Shown piece by piece: positions 1-10,087 of a DNA stretch of 64,000 nucleotides. The translations under genes were made by a program, and so were the position numbers. The stretch's first letter is position 1. Each line of letters starts with the position of its first letter. The stretch comes from Artemisia argyi. Lineage: Eukaryota > Streptophyta > Magnoliopsida > Asterales > Asteraceae. The DNA lies in contig CM060685.1 in assembly GCA_030686995.1 (NCBI GenBank), positions 131,217,823 to 131,281,822 on the forward strand, given 5' to 3'. Under the pieces are notes generated by a model that was not told the DNA's origin, made no database searches, and was given only the letters and a program-made list of their open reading frames with translations.

Positions 1-625
1 TTCTCTCTGTCTATTTTTATGTGTTCTGGCAATTCTTTTTCGAACGTATTTTTCTCATTTTCTTTTTCGTGTGCCTTGTGCTTGCTTTTTCTGACACACG
101 ACGTACGCTCTTTTCTTTTCACGTACAGTTTTCATAAGACAAGTGAGCATAACATCTAACTTATTTATAAAGAGTATTAATCGTTAAGCATACCATTACA
201 ATCATAAGTAGCAAAATTCACATAATCACATACAAGTAATCACTAGCAGGCATATAATAATCTATCATAAAAATTACTCAAATATGTCATGAAACTATCT
301 ATATGAAGTCTAGGATGATGTTCTTAAAAGTTTGCCAAGTTAATGCTTATGATATTTCCTTTTAGATGTTTGATCGTATTATTGTTTGTTTGTTATTTCT
401 CTTGATTTGAAACAACTTCCTTTGTTTTAAGTTCCAAAAATCTCAATTCTTTGTTGGTGCTTTTTGGTTAAAATTAAATGATCAAGTAACACAAGTTAAA
501 TCCTATCATTATGCATGCATGCACCATGATGTAGCAACTCGCCCTTTTCAGGCCATTATTACCTTTCTACTTAAAACAATTAACTTGAAAGTTACCGATT
601 TACCTTTACGCGTAACTGTAGACTT
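1..625. other. Left part of an interrupted long LTR-like sequence
   Basis: No ORF or RNA gene is visible. The stretch is A+T rich and stops at the GACTT duplication of the copia inserted at 626. It therefore continues at 13318 once the insertion is ignored. I infer that it belongs with 13318-16106 to one very long LTR whose left end lies outside the window. Confidence 0.4.
621..625 (+). repeat. Target-site duplication GACTT (left) of copia-1
   Basis: GACTT directly precedes the 5' LTR and is repeated exactly at 13313-13317 after the 3' LTR, as expected for integrase-made insertion. Confidence 0.93.
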
Positions 626-973
626 TGTTAGGAATACAAATATTCCTATAAAAGACTCGGTCACCTAAATGTTGTAATAGCATTAAGATAGCTTGTAGTT
701 AGTTTATTAAGTAGTTAGTATTAGTTTAAGTAACACCGTGGAAGAAGGATGGGTCTTTACCCACTGTATACCTGATCCACAGCTCGGGAGTGGGCGTTTA
801 TGTTGTAAGTATAAATACCCCTCTCCCACCAAGGGAGAGGGTTGGACCTTTCATTTGCAACTAATCTAATATTTCATTTTCTCTCAAGGTTCCATTCTTT
901 TTCTTCTTCTCTCTAACTCTACGCCACACATCCACCATGTATTTCATGTTTGTGACTTAGTGTTTATCCTACA
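626..973 (+). repeat. 5' LTR of copia-1
   Basis: It begins TGTTAGGAATAC and ends TTATCCTACA. A TATA-like TATAAATA lies at about 811-818. A perfect 9-bp hairpin (CCCTCTCCC 819-827, GGGAGAGGG 833-841) follows directly. The paired copy is at 12965-13312. Confidence 0.95.
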
Positions 974-974
974 A

Positions 975-989
975 TTGGTATCAAGAGCC
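975..989 (+). other. Primer-binding site of copia-1 (initiator tRNA-Met type)
   Basis: TTGGTATCAAGAGCC lies one base after the 5' LTR. It matches the usual plant copia primer site TGGTATCAGAGC apart from one extra A. Confidence 0.85.
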
Positions 990-1199
990 AAGGTTTCATC
1001 TTAGGGCCTTGAAAATCCGGATTTGGTGTGGTATTTTTTGGCGTTTGTTAGTTAGAAGAGTTTTCTTTGAATACATCTTGCTTTGATCTTTCTAGTGTTA
1101 TATGATGTGCTAAGGGTGTACTTTTGTGATTAGTGGTGTTAGAACTACTTAGTTTTGCTGTTGGTTATGCTATATCATACTTGGGTTTGATGTTGTGAT

Positions 1200-1655
1200 T
1201 GATTTTGGGTCGAGTGCTTGTTAGCGGTTACCTATTCTGTGGTGTTGTTCTTGGTAGCGGTTTGCTCCAAAATCTAGCGTTTAACTCTTTAGCGATTACT
1301 ACTTTGGGACAAAAATACAAAATCGCTAGATTGCGACGGGTTTGGACTTTTGTTCTTAGCGGTTAAATCTAGCGATTAGTATTTAGCGATTAGTGGTTAG
1401 CGATTAGCATCTTTAGCGAGTACCTACCTAACGTTTACCTCTTCTTGCGGTTAACTTTGATTAGCGATTAGCCAAGATTATCATTTACCTCATTAGCGAT
1501 TACCTCAGCTAGCGGTTTGCTCCATTTAGCGATTACCTTGGCAGGTCTTGCGGTTAACATATCTCAGTGATTACCTCAGATTAGCGATTACCTGAAGATT
1601 GCGGTTTGCTCCCTTTAGCGATTACCTCTACTTTTTAGCGATTAACTAAGTGGTG
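1200..1655 (+). repeat. Minisatellite-like TAGCGATTACC repeats in the copia-1 leader
   Basis: About sixteen AGCG cores, most within TTAGCGATTA(C/G)C or TTAGCGGTTTGCTCC, are scattered at irregular spacing through the untranslated leader between primer site and gag. Some TGCGG variants are interspersed. There is no open frame of note. It is a degenerate short repeat array that would lie in the genomic RNA upstream of gag. Confidence 0.7.
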
Positions 1656-1969
1656 AGGTTCTAGTGATTGGTTAATAATTTGTATTTGGTGAATTGCAGT
1701 AACTTAAGTCGTTTCGATTAATCTGATTGTGATCTGACGTTGTGAGTTAATTCTTACGACTTGACTTATTTCAATCGGATATATTGTAACTTGAATTGTC
1801 GCGACTTGACACTTAGTGCAAATTGTGACCCATCTGATATCTCACTCTAAGTCTAACTCGCTGAGTACGTTTTCTGGTTTCTTCTGTTGACTTTAGTAAA
1901 ATCCCGGGAAAGAATTGATTTCTCGGTTTAAGTCACAAGAGTTGTAAAATCCCGTTTGAAGACTTTGTC

Positions 1970-3273
1970 ATGGCAATTGTTTCTGATGACATTCAAGCTG
2001 CAGGGTCCGATACCCGACCTCCTATGCTAGATAGGACTGACTATGAATCATGGGCACAAAGAATCAGACTTTATTGCCAGGGTAAGGAGAATGGTGAGAA
2101 CATTTTGCGATCAATTGATGAAGGTCTACTGCAGATGGGTACAACCAGAGATGTCATCTCCATGGCTGATGATGGAACCGCCACATTTAGAATTGACAGG
2201 CCACGTACTTACAATGACCTCAGTGATGCTGAAAAGAAGCGTTATGATGCAGACATTCGAGCCTCCAACATCGTGATACAAGGTTTACCAAAATATGTTT
2301 ACAAGCTAATCAACTTCAACACTGAAGCAAAGGCTGTTTGGACAGTGTCAAAATGCTTCTATCTGGCTCAGAATTAACCAAAGAAGACTGTGAGTCTCAG
2401 TTGTATGATGAATTTGAGCATTTCAAGATGAATCTTGGTGAAAACATTACAGACTACTATGTCAGATTTCACAAGCTTGTTAATGACATGAGAATGATTA
2501 AAATGACAATGCCTAACATCGAACTCAACTCTAAGTTTGTCAACAACATGTCACCCGAGTGGGATCACTTTGTTACTGCAGTGAAGCTCAACAAAGGACT
2601 GAGAAATACAAACTATGAACAATTGTTTACCTACTTACAACAACATGAGAAGCATGCAGTTTTTGATTGTCAATTGAGGGAAAAACTCAATCCAACAACT
2701 ACTAATGACTCACTTTCATTCATGACTAGTATGTTGCCAATTAATCAACCTGTGTCATCAGTGGATCACTCATCTCTACAATCACCTATTGCCATGAATA
2801 CCCATCTCGACTCAGGGTATTCTCATACGGATAAAATGATTGACAACCTTTCCAACCAAGTGTCTCTACTCGTTCAACACATCAGAGCTGCACTTCCACC
2901 AACCAACAACTAACTCAAAGCTTCCTCTAACCCACGAAATCAAGCTGTTGTGGAAGATGGAAGGGTAATGGTACAAAATGTTCAGGGCAGACAAAATGTG
3001 AATCAAAGGAATGCTGCTAGAGGTAATTTGCAGAACAGGATTGGAAATGTTAATCAGGGACAAAGAAGGCAACCCAAATGTTACAACTGTGGGGGTTTGG
3101 GTCACATCGCAAGGAACTGCACTCAGCCAAAGCATCCTCAGAACTCAGACTACTTCAAGGACAAAATGTTGCTCATGCAAGCTCAAGAGAATGGAGCTAT
3201 GCTGAATGAGGAAGAATTGGCTTTTCTTGCTGGGGATGATGGAAAGACATTTGATGATGATGTTGATGAATAA
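1970..3273 (+). pseudogene. gag: gag (capsid/nucleocapsid) of copia-1, broken
   Basis: This encodes the structural protein of the virus-like particle. The start ATG at 1970 follows the leader and opens with MAIVSDDIQAAG. A copia-type gag domain (YESWAQRIRLYC near residue 25) precedes the zinc knuckle C-x2-C-x4-H-x4-C at 3079-3120 (CYNCGGLGHIARNC). One base is missing in a G run near 2340, so reading moves from the 1970-2377 frame to the 2338-2913 frame. A TAA at 2911-2913 interrupts that frame, and another TAA at 3271-3273 follows the knuckle. Both TAA codons could come from CAA by C-to-T change. The same frame continues beyond 3273, so gag and the next region were one reading frame. Confidence 0.88.
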
Positions 3274-6200
3274 CCTGTCCAGGATTTAGCTCTTAATGAT
3301 CCAAACATCTTCCAAGATGATGATTGTGATGCCTTTGACTCAGACGTTGATGACGAACCCACTGCTCAGACTATCTTCATGGCCAATTTATCATCAGTTG
3401 TCTCAGCATCAAAACAATCCAGTCCCACCAAATCATCCATCATATCTGAGGTACTGAAGTTATATGATGAATGTGTAATTGATGGTGAACTGAAGACATT
3501 CAACAATATACGACCAATTAATGTTGTTGAACCAAACGAGGCTAAATTGGAAAACAATAATATTTTTCCAACTAAGCAACAATCGGATCACAACATTAAT
3601 TCTGACGTAGTGGAATGTCTCCTGTTGTTTGTGACAACAATGTGATGCATGAACAAAGGATTCATAATGAAGTACAACAACAAACGTTGAAGAATTAGAT
3701 ATTGCCAATATGGGAAATAGTAATGTGGTCCCATACGAACAATATGTAATGCTCAACGCTGAACTTGTTGTATCAAGTGATGCATCCTCTGTTGATGATA
3801 ATGTGTGTGAATTAAATGAGTATACTGTTGTTGCACCTGATGACACTCTGACCACTAGGATTAATATTCTTAAGGATCAAGTAATGTGTTATGAACAACG
3901 TTCAAAATTTGAGCTAACCGAACATGAACAGAAGATGGATTGGCAAATGCAGGCTTATATAACTGAACATAACTTTAAGGAAGAAGCATTGAAATGAGAA
4001 ATAAAATTAGTTCAAAATCAACTTGATCAAATTGTTAAGGAAAAACTGGGAATTCAGGAGAGTTTAAGTGTTCTAAAAGGTGAATTTAAAGAAAAAGAAA
4101 CTAAACTATTAAATGAAATTTCCAACCTAAAGGAGTTGAAAAACAAACTTGAAAACAAGTTGTACCTGCAAGGCCAAACCATTCAAATAGCTCAAATGGT
4201 TCAAAAGCACATGAAACTTAGAGATAAGCATAGTGACAAGGATTTAGGTGTGCCTAAAATGAATTTCCTTAAGAGTGTTAGTGCCACTTAACTGGCCTTG
4301 AATGATGCCAAGGTTATGCTTACAGCTAATCATGCCCCCCCCCCCCCCAATAGTTGGTCTGATAAAGAAATGGATGATCTTGAGTCTGCCAATAGAGAGA
4401 AATTTGATAATAAATTGAAGGATCCCAAGTGCATTAAACACCGTGTCATTGTTAAACCCCATGATTATTATGAACAAAACCGAGTGACTGTTTTTGCACC
4501 TCAGACTATGTTAACACTAGAACAAGTATTTTGGCCATTAGATGTTGAGAAAATGAAAACTGATGAACTTAAGGCCAAGATTCCTCAAAAGTTTGCTGCC
4601 CCAACGGTGTATCCCCCCAATACACCAATGCACTTAGTTCAGTTGTCACTTCCCACGCAATGTAAAACTGTTATTGGCATATATGTCCTCTGTCAAATGT
4701 TCAATGATTTTGATAAAACATGCAAAAAAAGAATCACGCCAATGGGAATTACTGAGGGTGAAAGGGGATTTGAGCTTACAAAAGAGTGTTATTTAACTAA
4801 AGTTATCCCATTTTTTAAACTAATCAAAGAACACTTCGAGGGTTTAAGACAGTCCCTTGAAATTGAACTGAAAGTAATGAAAGAAGTGTTTAAAAATGTG
4901 GAAAATAATGGAAAACAAAGTACAATAGATCTTCAACATAGTGAGATAGCAAGGAAAAATATTCTCATCATGAATGACAATTTGATTGCTAAATGTATTT
5001 CTCAAGATGTGTTCTACACGGCTATAGATTATACGTTAAATGCTTGTCAATTTCATGAAATGTCTATTGCTTTGAATGTTCTTCAAAATCGTGTTGGTGA
5101 GCTTGAGGGGGAGAATTTAAAACCTCATAAAAAAATTCAAAATGATGATCATGACAACATGGTCAAGCACTTTTCTAAACTAGAAGTTGATAATCTTAAC
5201 CTACAATTAAAATATCAACATTTAGAAGAAAGGATTAAAATATCAAAGGCCAAGACATCTTCTGATGTTCCTGAATTTGATACATATTTTGAAATAGCAA
5301 AAAGGGATGAAAAACTTCAAGTTCACACGAACACGATTCGGAAATTGAGGGTTCGAATTGCCCAATTGAAATCTTCCATGAATGATGTGATTGATTCCAA
5401 TAAACCAAAGTCAGCAGATTCTCAGCATTTTCAACTACAAAACATGATCAACAAACTCAAACATGAAAATGATTGCTTAAGAGATGAAAATTCAAAAGTC
5501 AAACAACATTACAAAGAATTATATAATTCAATCAAGATCACACGTGATAAAACCAATGAAAAGATAACTTCTTTGATTAATGAAATTGAGAATCTAAAGA
5601 CTAAGGTGAATGGGAAAATGTTTGTCACTGCATGTGACATTGGTACTTCAAAGGTCTGTGATTGTAAAAAGTATGCATGTGAGGCCGTGTACATTCCACT
5701 TCCCCTTAGGAACAATAAGTTGGTCCATAGTGACTACCTTAGACATCTTATGGCTTGCCACGATATGACTCGTGAGACCATGGAAGAAGATGAATGGCTA
5801 GACCCTCTGATAACATACTATTAGATGTTAGTTTTCTCACCAAACGGTCACAAGAACTATTAGAATATGCCATAGGAACATGTCCTAAGATTCTCAACAT
5901 GCGAGATAGAATAGCTACACCCTCATCTAAGAATCTTTATATACATGTTACTTTTGACATACCTTTGGCAAGAAATGAACATAGCACATCGCCTCCTAGA
6001 AAACAAACAACTATACAACAATCTAATGTTCCCATCATTAATTCTACAGGAGTAAGCAAGGAAACTAAAGCTATCAGGTCAAAGCCTTATGACGATACAA
6101 GGAATGATAGGACTTTGCCAGCTAAGAGTGTTCTAGGGAAGAAAGTAGAAGACCACCCTAGGAACAATAAGTTTGATTTGAATGAAAAGAATCGTGTTGA

Positions 6201-6662
6201 TTCTAGTATTAGCTATAAGCGTACTTTAATTAATTCGAATTCTTATGCTACTTGTAAGACATGTAATGGTTGTTTGATTTCTGGTAATCATGATGATTGT
6301 GTTGTGTCATTTTTGAAATCTTGTCACCCATCCTTGGTTAAAATGGCTAAGAAACATAAACTGGAAAACTATACTTGGAAGACCATAGGAAAAATGATCA
6401 CCAATCTAGGATATCAATGGAGACCTACAGGAAGGAAGTTCACTTTAGGAAACCAATGCCCATTGACAGATATGACCAATCCCAAGTCTTTAGAGGCTAA
6501 GAAATAGAAGGCAACTGGTAGAAATTTTCCTTTAGTGACACAATGCTTTAATGACAAGTCAGTAGCACCCATTAGTGCTATTTCATCTGTGGAAACCATT
6601 GCATGTACTAATCCTATTACTCCTAAGTAAGTGTGTGTTAACCAATTGGATCCCAACCACAC
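3274..6662 (+). pseudogene. Long coiled-coil-rich spacer of the copia-1 polyprotein, broken
   Basis: Between the gag knuckle and the protease lie about 3.4 kb of coding-like sequence rich in Lys, Glu, Asn and Leu. Open pieces are 3379-3645, 3710-3997, 4298-5824 (508 codons) and 5794-6507. The 508-codon piece has heptad-like stretches around residues 170-440 that look like coiled coil, with few Cys. It contains a TCKKRITPMGITEGERGFE stretch that I remember from Asteraceae copia polyproteins (unverified). Breaks visible: frame changes near 3645-3710 and 5794, TGA at 3995-3997, TAA at 4289-4291 and TAG at 6505-6507. A run of 13 C at about 4337-4349 lies in the coding part. No enzymatic motif is seen, and a structural or tethering role would be guesswork. 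Confidence 0.65.
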
Positions 6663-7193
6663 TTGGGGATCCACGTTTTTCAGTTATCCATATGTGTCTG
6701 GTTTCGAATGCAGGTCGTGCAAACTGTCCTGTGGTATTTGGACTCAGGCTGCTCAAAACATATGACTGGGGATCGCTCTCGGCTCAGAAATTTCTTGAAA
6801 AAGTTTATCGAGACTGTCAGATTCGGAAACGACCATTTTGGAGCCATTATGGGGTATGGTGATTATGTGTTCGGTGACAGTGTGATTTCTAGAGTCTACT
6901 ATGTGGAAGGACTTGGGCATAATCTATTCTCCGTTGGACAATTTTGTGACTCCGATCTCGAAGTGGCCTTCAGAAAGCACACATGTTTTGTTAGAGAATT
7001 GGATGGAATTGGTCTTCTTAAAGGAAGTCGTGGCACTAATTTGTATACTATCTCTATCGAAGACATGATGCGGTCCTCTCCTATTTGCTTGCTCTCTAAG
7101 GCCTCTAAGAACAAATCATGGTTATGGCACCGTCGTTTGAACCACTTGAACTTCGGCACCATTAATGAACTTTCTCGCAAAGATCTTGTTTGA
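6663..7193 (+). pseudogene. pol: Aspartic protease and integrase zinc-finger start of copia-1
   Basis: The retropepsin active site DSG is at 6741-6749 within LDSGCSKHMTG, followed by the usual GLGHNLFSVGQFCD block. The integrase HHCC finger begins with WHRRLNHLNF (first His at 7128-7130). A TGA at 7191-7193 closes the frame. The same frame then continues with the two Cys of the finger (7230-7232, 7239-7241), so the stop is a point change, probably from CGA. The upstream junction with the spacer is also frame-broken, so no initiation codon for this piece is expected. Confidence 0.85.
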
Positions 7194-7644
7194 GGCATGC
7201 CGAGATTGAAGTATGAAAAAGACCATCTTTGCTCAGCATGTCAATTGGGTAAAAGCAAGAAGCACACTCACAATGGGAAAAGATATATTCTTGTAATTGT
7301 GGAGGATTACTCACGATTTACATGGGTGAAGTTTTTAAGATCCAAGGATGAAACTAAAGAAATAATCATTAAAATCATCAAACAACTGCAAATAAGGCTT
7401 AACAAGACCGTTAGAATCATTCGCACTAACAATGGAACTGATTTTGTCAACCAACAACTCACTCAATTTTATGAAAGTATCGGCATCAGTCATCAAAAGA
7501 GTATTCCTCGAACACCCCCAACAAAATGGAGTTGTTGAAAGGCGGAATCGTACACTAGTTGATGCCGCTCGCACTATGCTGATATTCTCTAAAACACCAA
7601 TGTTTCTATGGGTACTGCATGTTACAATCAAAATCGGTCGTTGA
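7194..7644 (+). pseudogene. pol: Integrase core of copia-1, catalytically dead
   Basis: The DDE integrase core is damaged at all three catalytic sites. KKHTH runs straight into NGKRYILV near 7270, so the block that normally carries the first Asp (HMDLxGP) is missing. The second catalytic position reads Asn in RTNNGTDF (codon 7428-7430). An extra C in the C run at about 7513-7519 shifts the frame just before the third block PQQNGVVERRNR, which is readable only in the 7432-7644 frame. A second indel near 7612 restores the frame used by the downstream RT. These statements combine what is visible with the known DDE layout of copia integrases. Confidence 0.85.
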
Positions 7645-10034
7645 TACATCCTCTCTACAACAAGACACCTTATGAGCTGGTGCATCTCAAAAAGCCTGAT
7701 CTCTCCTTCCTTCGTGTGTTTGGAGCCCTGTGCTATCCAACTAACGATAGTGAAGACTTAGGAAAGCTCAAGGCTAAGGCTGATATTGGGGTATTTGTTG
7801 GATATGCGCCAGATCGAAAGGGGTACCGAATCTACAACAAAAGAACCCGACAAATCATGGAAATGATCCATGTCACGTTTGATGAGCTAACAGAGCATAC
7901 GGCTTTAGGACACACCAGTTCTGAACCCTCACCAAATCTTTTATCTCCTGGACCAATTAGTTCGGGACTTGTACAGAATACCAACCCTGTCACTCCTTAT
8001 GTTCCTCCCACTTGTGAAGAATTGAAGAAGTTATTTGACCCTATGTTTGATGAGTACTTCGAGCCACAGCAACCTCACGAACCTGAACAGCAGGCTGCGG
8101 ATCCTAATGATATGGCTGTAGATGCCCCTCATGCCACTAATGGTCCATCCACTTCCATCTCTCTAGATCTGGATGCTCCAGAATGTAGCAACTCTCAACA
8201 TGCGTCAAATGTACAATCATCTTCTGAACATCAAGGAACGACAGCAGATAACTCATGTAAAGTTAATCCTTTTGCTCCACCAGAAGATGAACCATTTGAA
8301 AATGTGTTCGCTCCTGAATCCTCCAATGAAGCATCATCCTCAGGAGAATCCAACACTGCTATATTGGTTCACTACCCTCAACCCCACGAACATCTCAGAA
8401 AATGGACAAATGATCACCCTATTGACAACATCATTGGAAATCCCTCACGACCTGTGTCCACCAGAAAACAACTTGCCACAGATGCCTTGTGGTGCTTCTT
8501 CAATTCTATTTTATCCAAAATTGAACCCAAAGATTTCAAGGACACGTTAACTAAAGAATCCTGGTTCACAACAATGCAAGAAGAAATCCATGAGTTTGAT
8601 CGTCTTGATGTATGGGAATTAGTACCTCCACCTGAATGCGCAATGATCATTGCTCTCAAGTGGATCTTCAAAGTAAAACTTGATGAGCATGGTGACGTCT
8701 TGAAAAACAAGGCACGGCTAGTTTCTAAAGGTTACCGTCAACAAGAGGGTATTGACTTTGAAGAATCATTTGCACCGGTTGCTCGTTTCGAGGCCATTAG
8801 AATCTTCCTTGCCAATGCTGCTAGCAGTAACATGATTGTTTACCAGATGGATATTAAGACTGCTTTCCTGAATGGAGATTTGAAAGAAGTGGTCTATGTC
8901 ACTCAGCCTGAAGGCTTCGTGGACCCTGAACAACCAAATCATGTGTATCGTTTGAAGAAGGCACTTTATGGTCTAAAACAAGCTACTAGAGCTTGGTATG
9001 ACACCTTTTCCAAGTTTCTTCTTGCAAACCGATTCACCAAGGGTGTTGTTGATCCTACCTTGTTCACTAGGAAGACTGGAACCAATCTACTCCACGTTCA
9101 AATTTATGTAGATGATATCATCTTTGCGTCGTCCGACTCTAATGAATGTGATCGATTTGCAAAGGAAATGAGTTCCAAGTTTCAAATGTCTATGATGGGA
9201 CAAATGTCTTTCTTCTTAGGGTTACAACTCTCACAAAATCCAAGTGGCATCTTCATTAATCAAGCCAAATATGCTAGTGACATTCTGAAGAAGTTTGGTT
9301 TTGATTTAAGTGACACAGTTGACACACCAATGGTTGAAAGATCCAAACTTGATGACGATTCAGCAGGCTTATCCGTTGATCAGACTAAATACAGAAGCAT
9401 GATTGGATCTCTTATGTACCTCATAGAAAGTAGGTCAGACCTTCTATTCGCAGTATGTATGTGTGCCCGATATCAATCCAAGCCTACCAAAAAGCACTTA
9501 GAAGCTATCAAGAGAATATTTAGGTATCTACAAGGTACCATTCACATGGGACTCTGGTACCCTAAAGACAATGCAATGGCTCTCATGGCTTACTCAGATG
9601 CTGGCCATGCGGGTTTTCAAGATACTCGCAGAAGTACGTCAGGAGGTGCTCTATTTTTGGGTGAAAAACTTGTAAGCTGGTCATCTAAAAAGCAAATGTG
9701 CACATCGATATCATCCACAGAGGCTGAATACATTTCCATGTCCTCGTGCTGTGCTCAAATTTTGTGGATGAGATCTCAACTATTAGATTATGGGTTTGAC
9801 TTCAACAAAATCCCTATGTATTATGATAACAAAAGTGCCATTGCTTTGTGCTGCAACAATGTCCAGCATTCTAGAGCCAAGCATATTGACATTCCTCATC
9901 ACTTCATCAGAGAACAAGGGGAGAAATGGGTAGTGGAACTCTACTTCGTGAGGACAGAGTTTCAACTGGCAGATATCTTTACTAAGGCTCTCTCTCATGA
10001 AAATTCCAGTTCATTCTTCCACGACTTGGGATGA
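7608..10034 (+). CDS. pol: Reverse transcriptase-RNase H ORF of copia-1 (808 codons, open)
   Basis: This ORF carries the integrase C-terminus ([30 protein letters not shown]), a Pro/Ser/Asn-rich linker, then reverse transcriptase and RNase H. RT blocks visible include [59 protein letters not shown] and the catalytic YVDD (9105-9116). RNase H shows [18 protein letters not shown] and [11 protein letters not shown]. The ORF is fully open although the rest of pol is broken. Its first codon is only the first ATG after a frameshift and is not a natural start. The stop at 10032-10034 also follows a frameshift. The expected end in the neighbouring frame is TGA at 10085-10087 after TPETLKCLQEEIEE. Confidence 0.93.
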   Translation: MGTACYNQNRSLIHPLYNKTPYELVHLKKPDLSFLRVFGALCYPTNDSEDLGKLKAKADIGVFVGYAPDRKGYRIYNKRTRQIMEMIHVTFDELTEHTALGHTSSEPSPNLLSPGPISSGLVQNTNPVTPYVPPTCEELKKLFDPMFDEYFEPQQPHEPEQQAADPNDMAVDAPHATNGPSTSISLDLDAPECSNSQHASNVQSSSEHQGTTADNSCKVNPFAPPEDEPFENVFAPESSNEASSSGESNTAILVHYPQPHEHLRKWTNDHPIDNIIGNPSRPVSTRKQLATDALWCFFNSILSKIEPKDFKDTLTKESWFTTMQEEIHEFDRLDVWELVPPPECAMIIALKWIFKVKLDEHGDVLKNKARLVSKGYRQQEGIDFEESFAPVARFEAIRIFLANAASSNMIVYQMDIKTAFLNGDLKEVVYVTQPEGFVDPEQPNHVYRLKKALYGLKQATRAWYDTFSKFLLANRFTKGVVDPTLFTRKTGTNLLHVQIYVDDIIFASSDSNECDRFAKEMSSKFQMSMMGQMSFFLGLQLSQNPSGIFINQAKYASDILKKFGFDLSDTVDTPMVERSKLDDDSAGLSVDQTKYRSMIGSLMYLIESRSDLLFAVCMCARYQSKPTKKHLEAIKRIFRYLQGTIHMGLWYPKDNAMALMAYSDAGHAGFQDTRRSTSGGALFLGEKLVSWSSKKQMCTSISSTEAEYISMSSCCAQILWMRSQLLDYGFDFNKIPMYYDNKSAIALCCNNVQHSRAKHIDIPHHFIREQGEKWVVELYFVRTEFQLADIFTKALSHENSSSFFHDLG

Positions 10035-10087
10035 AGAACCTCACACCAGAAACTCTTAAGTGTCTTCAGGAAGAAATTGAGGAGTGA

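Noticed and set aside
1200..1655. CRISPR-like repeat-spacer array
   Set aside because: Repeats are degenerate and irregular with no constant spacer length, and this is plant retrotransposon leader.
4244..4477. Minus-strand 77-codon frame across the C run in copia-1
   Set aside because: Shadow of the polyprotein and dependent on a homopolymer.
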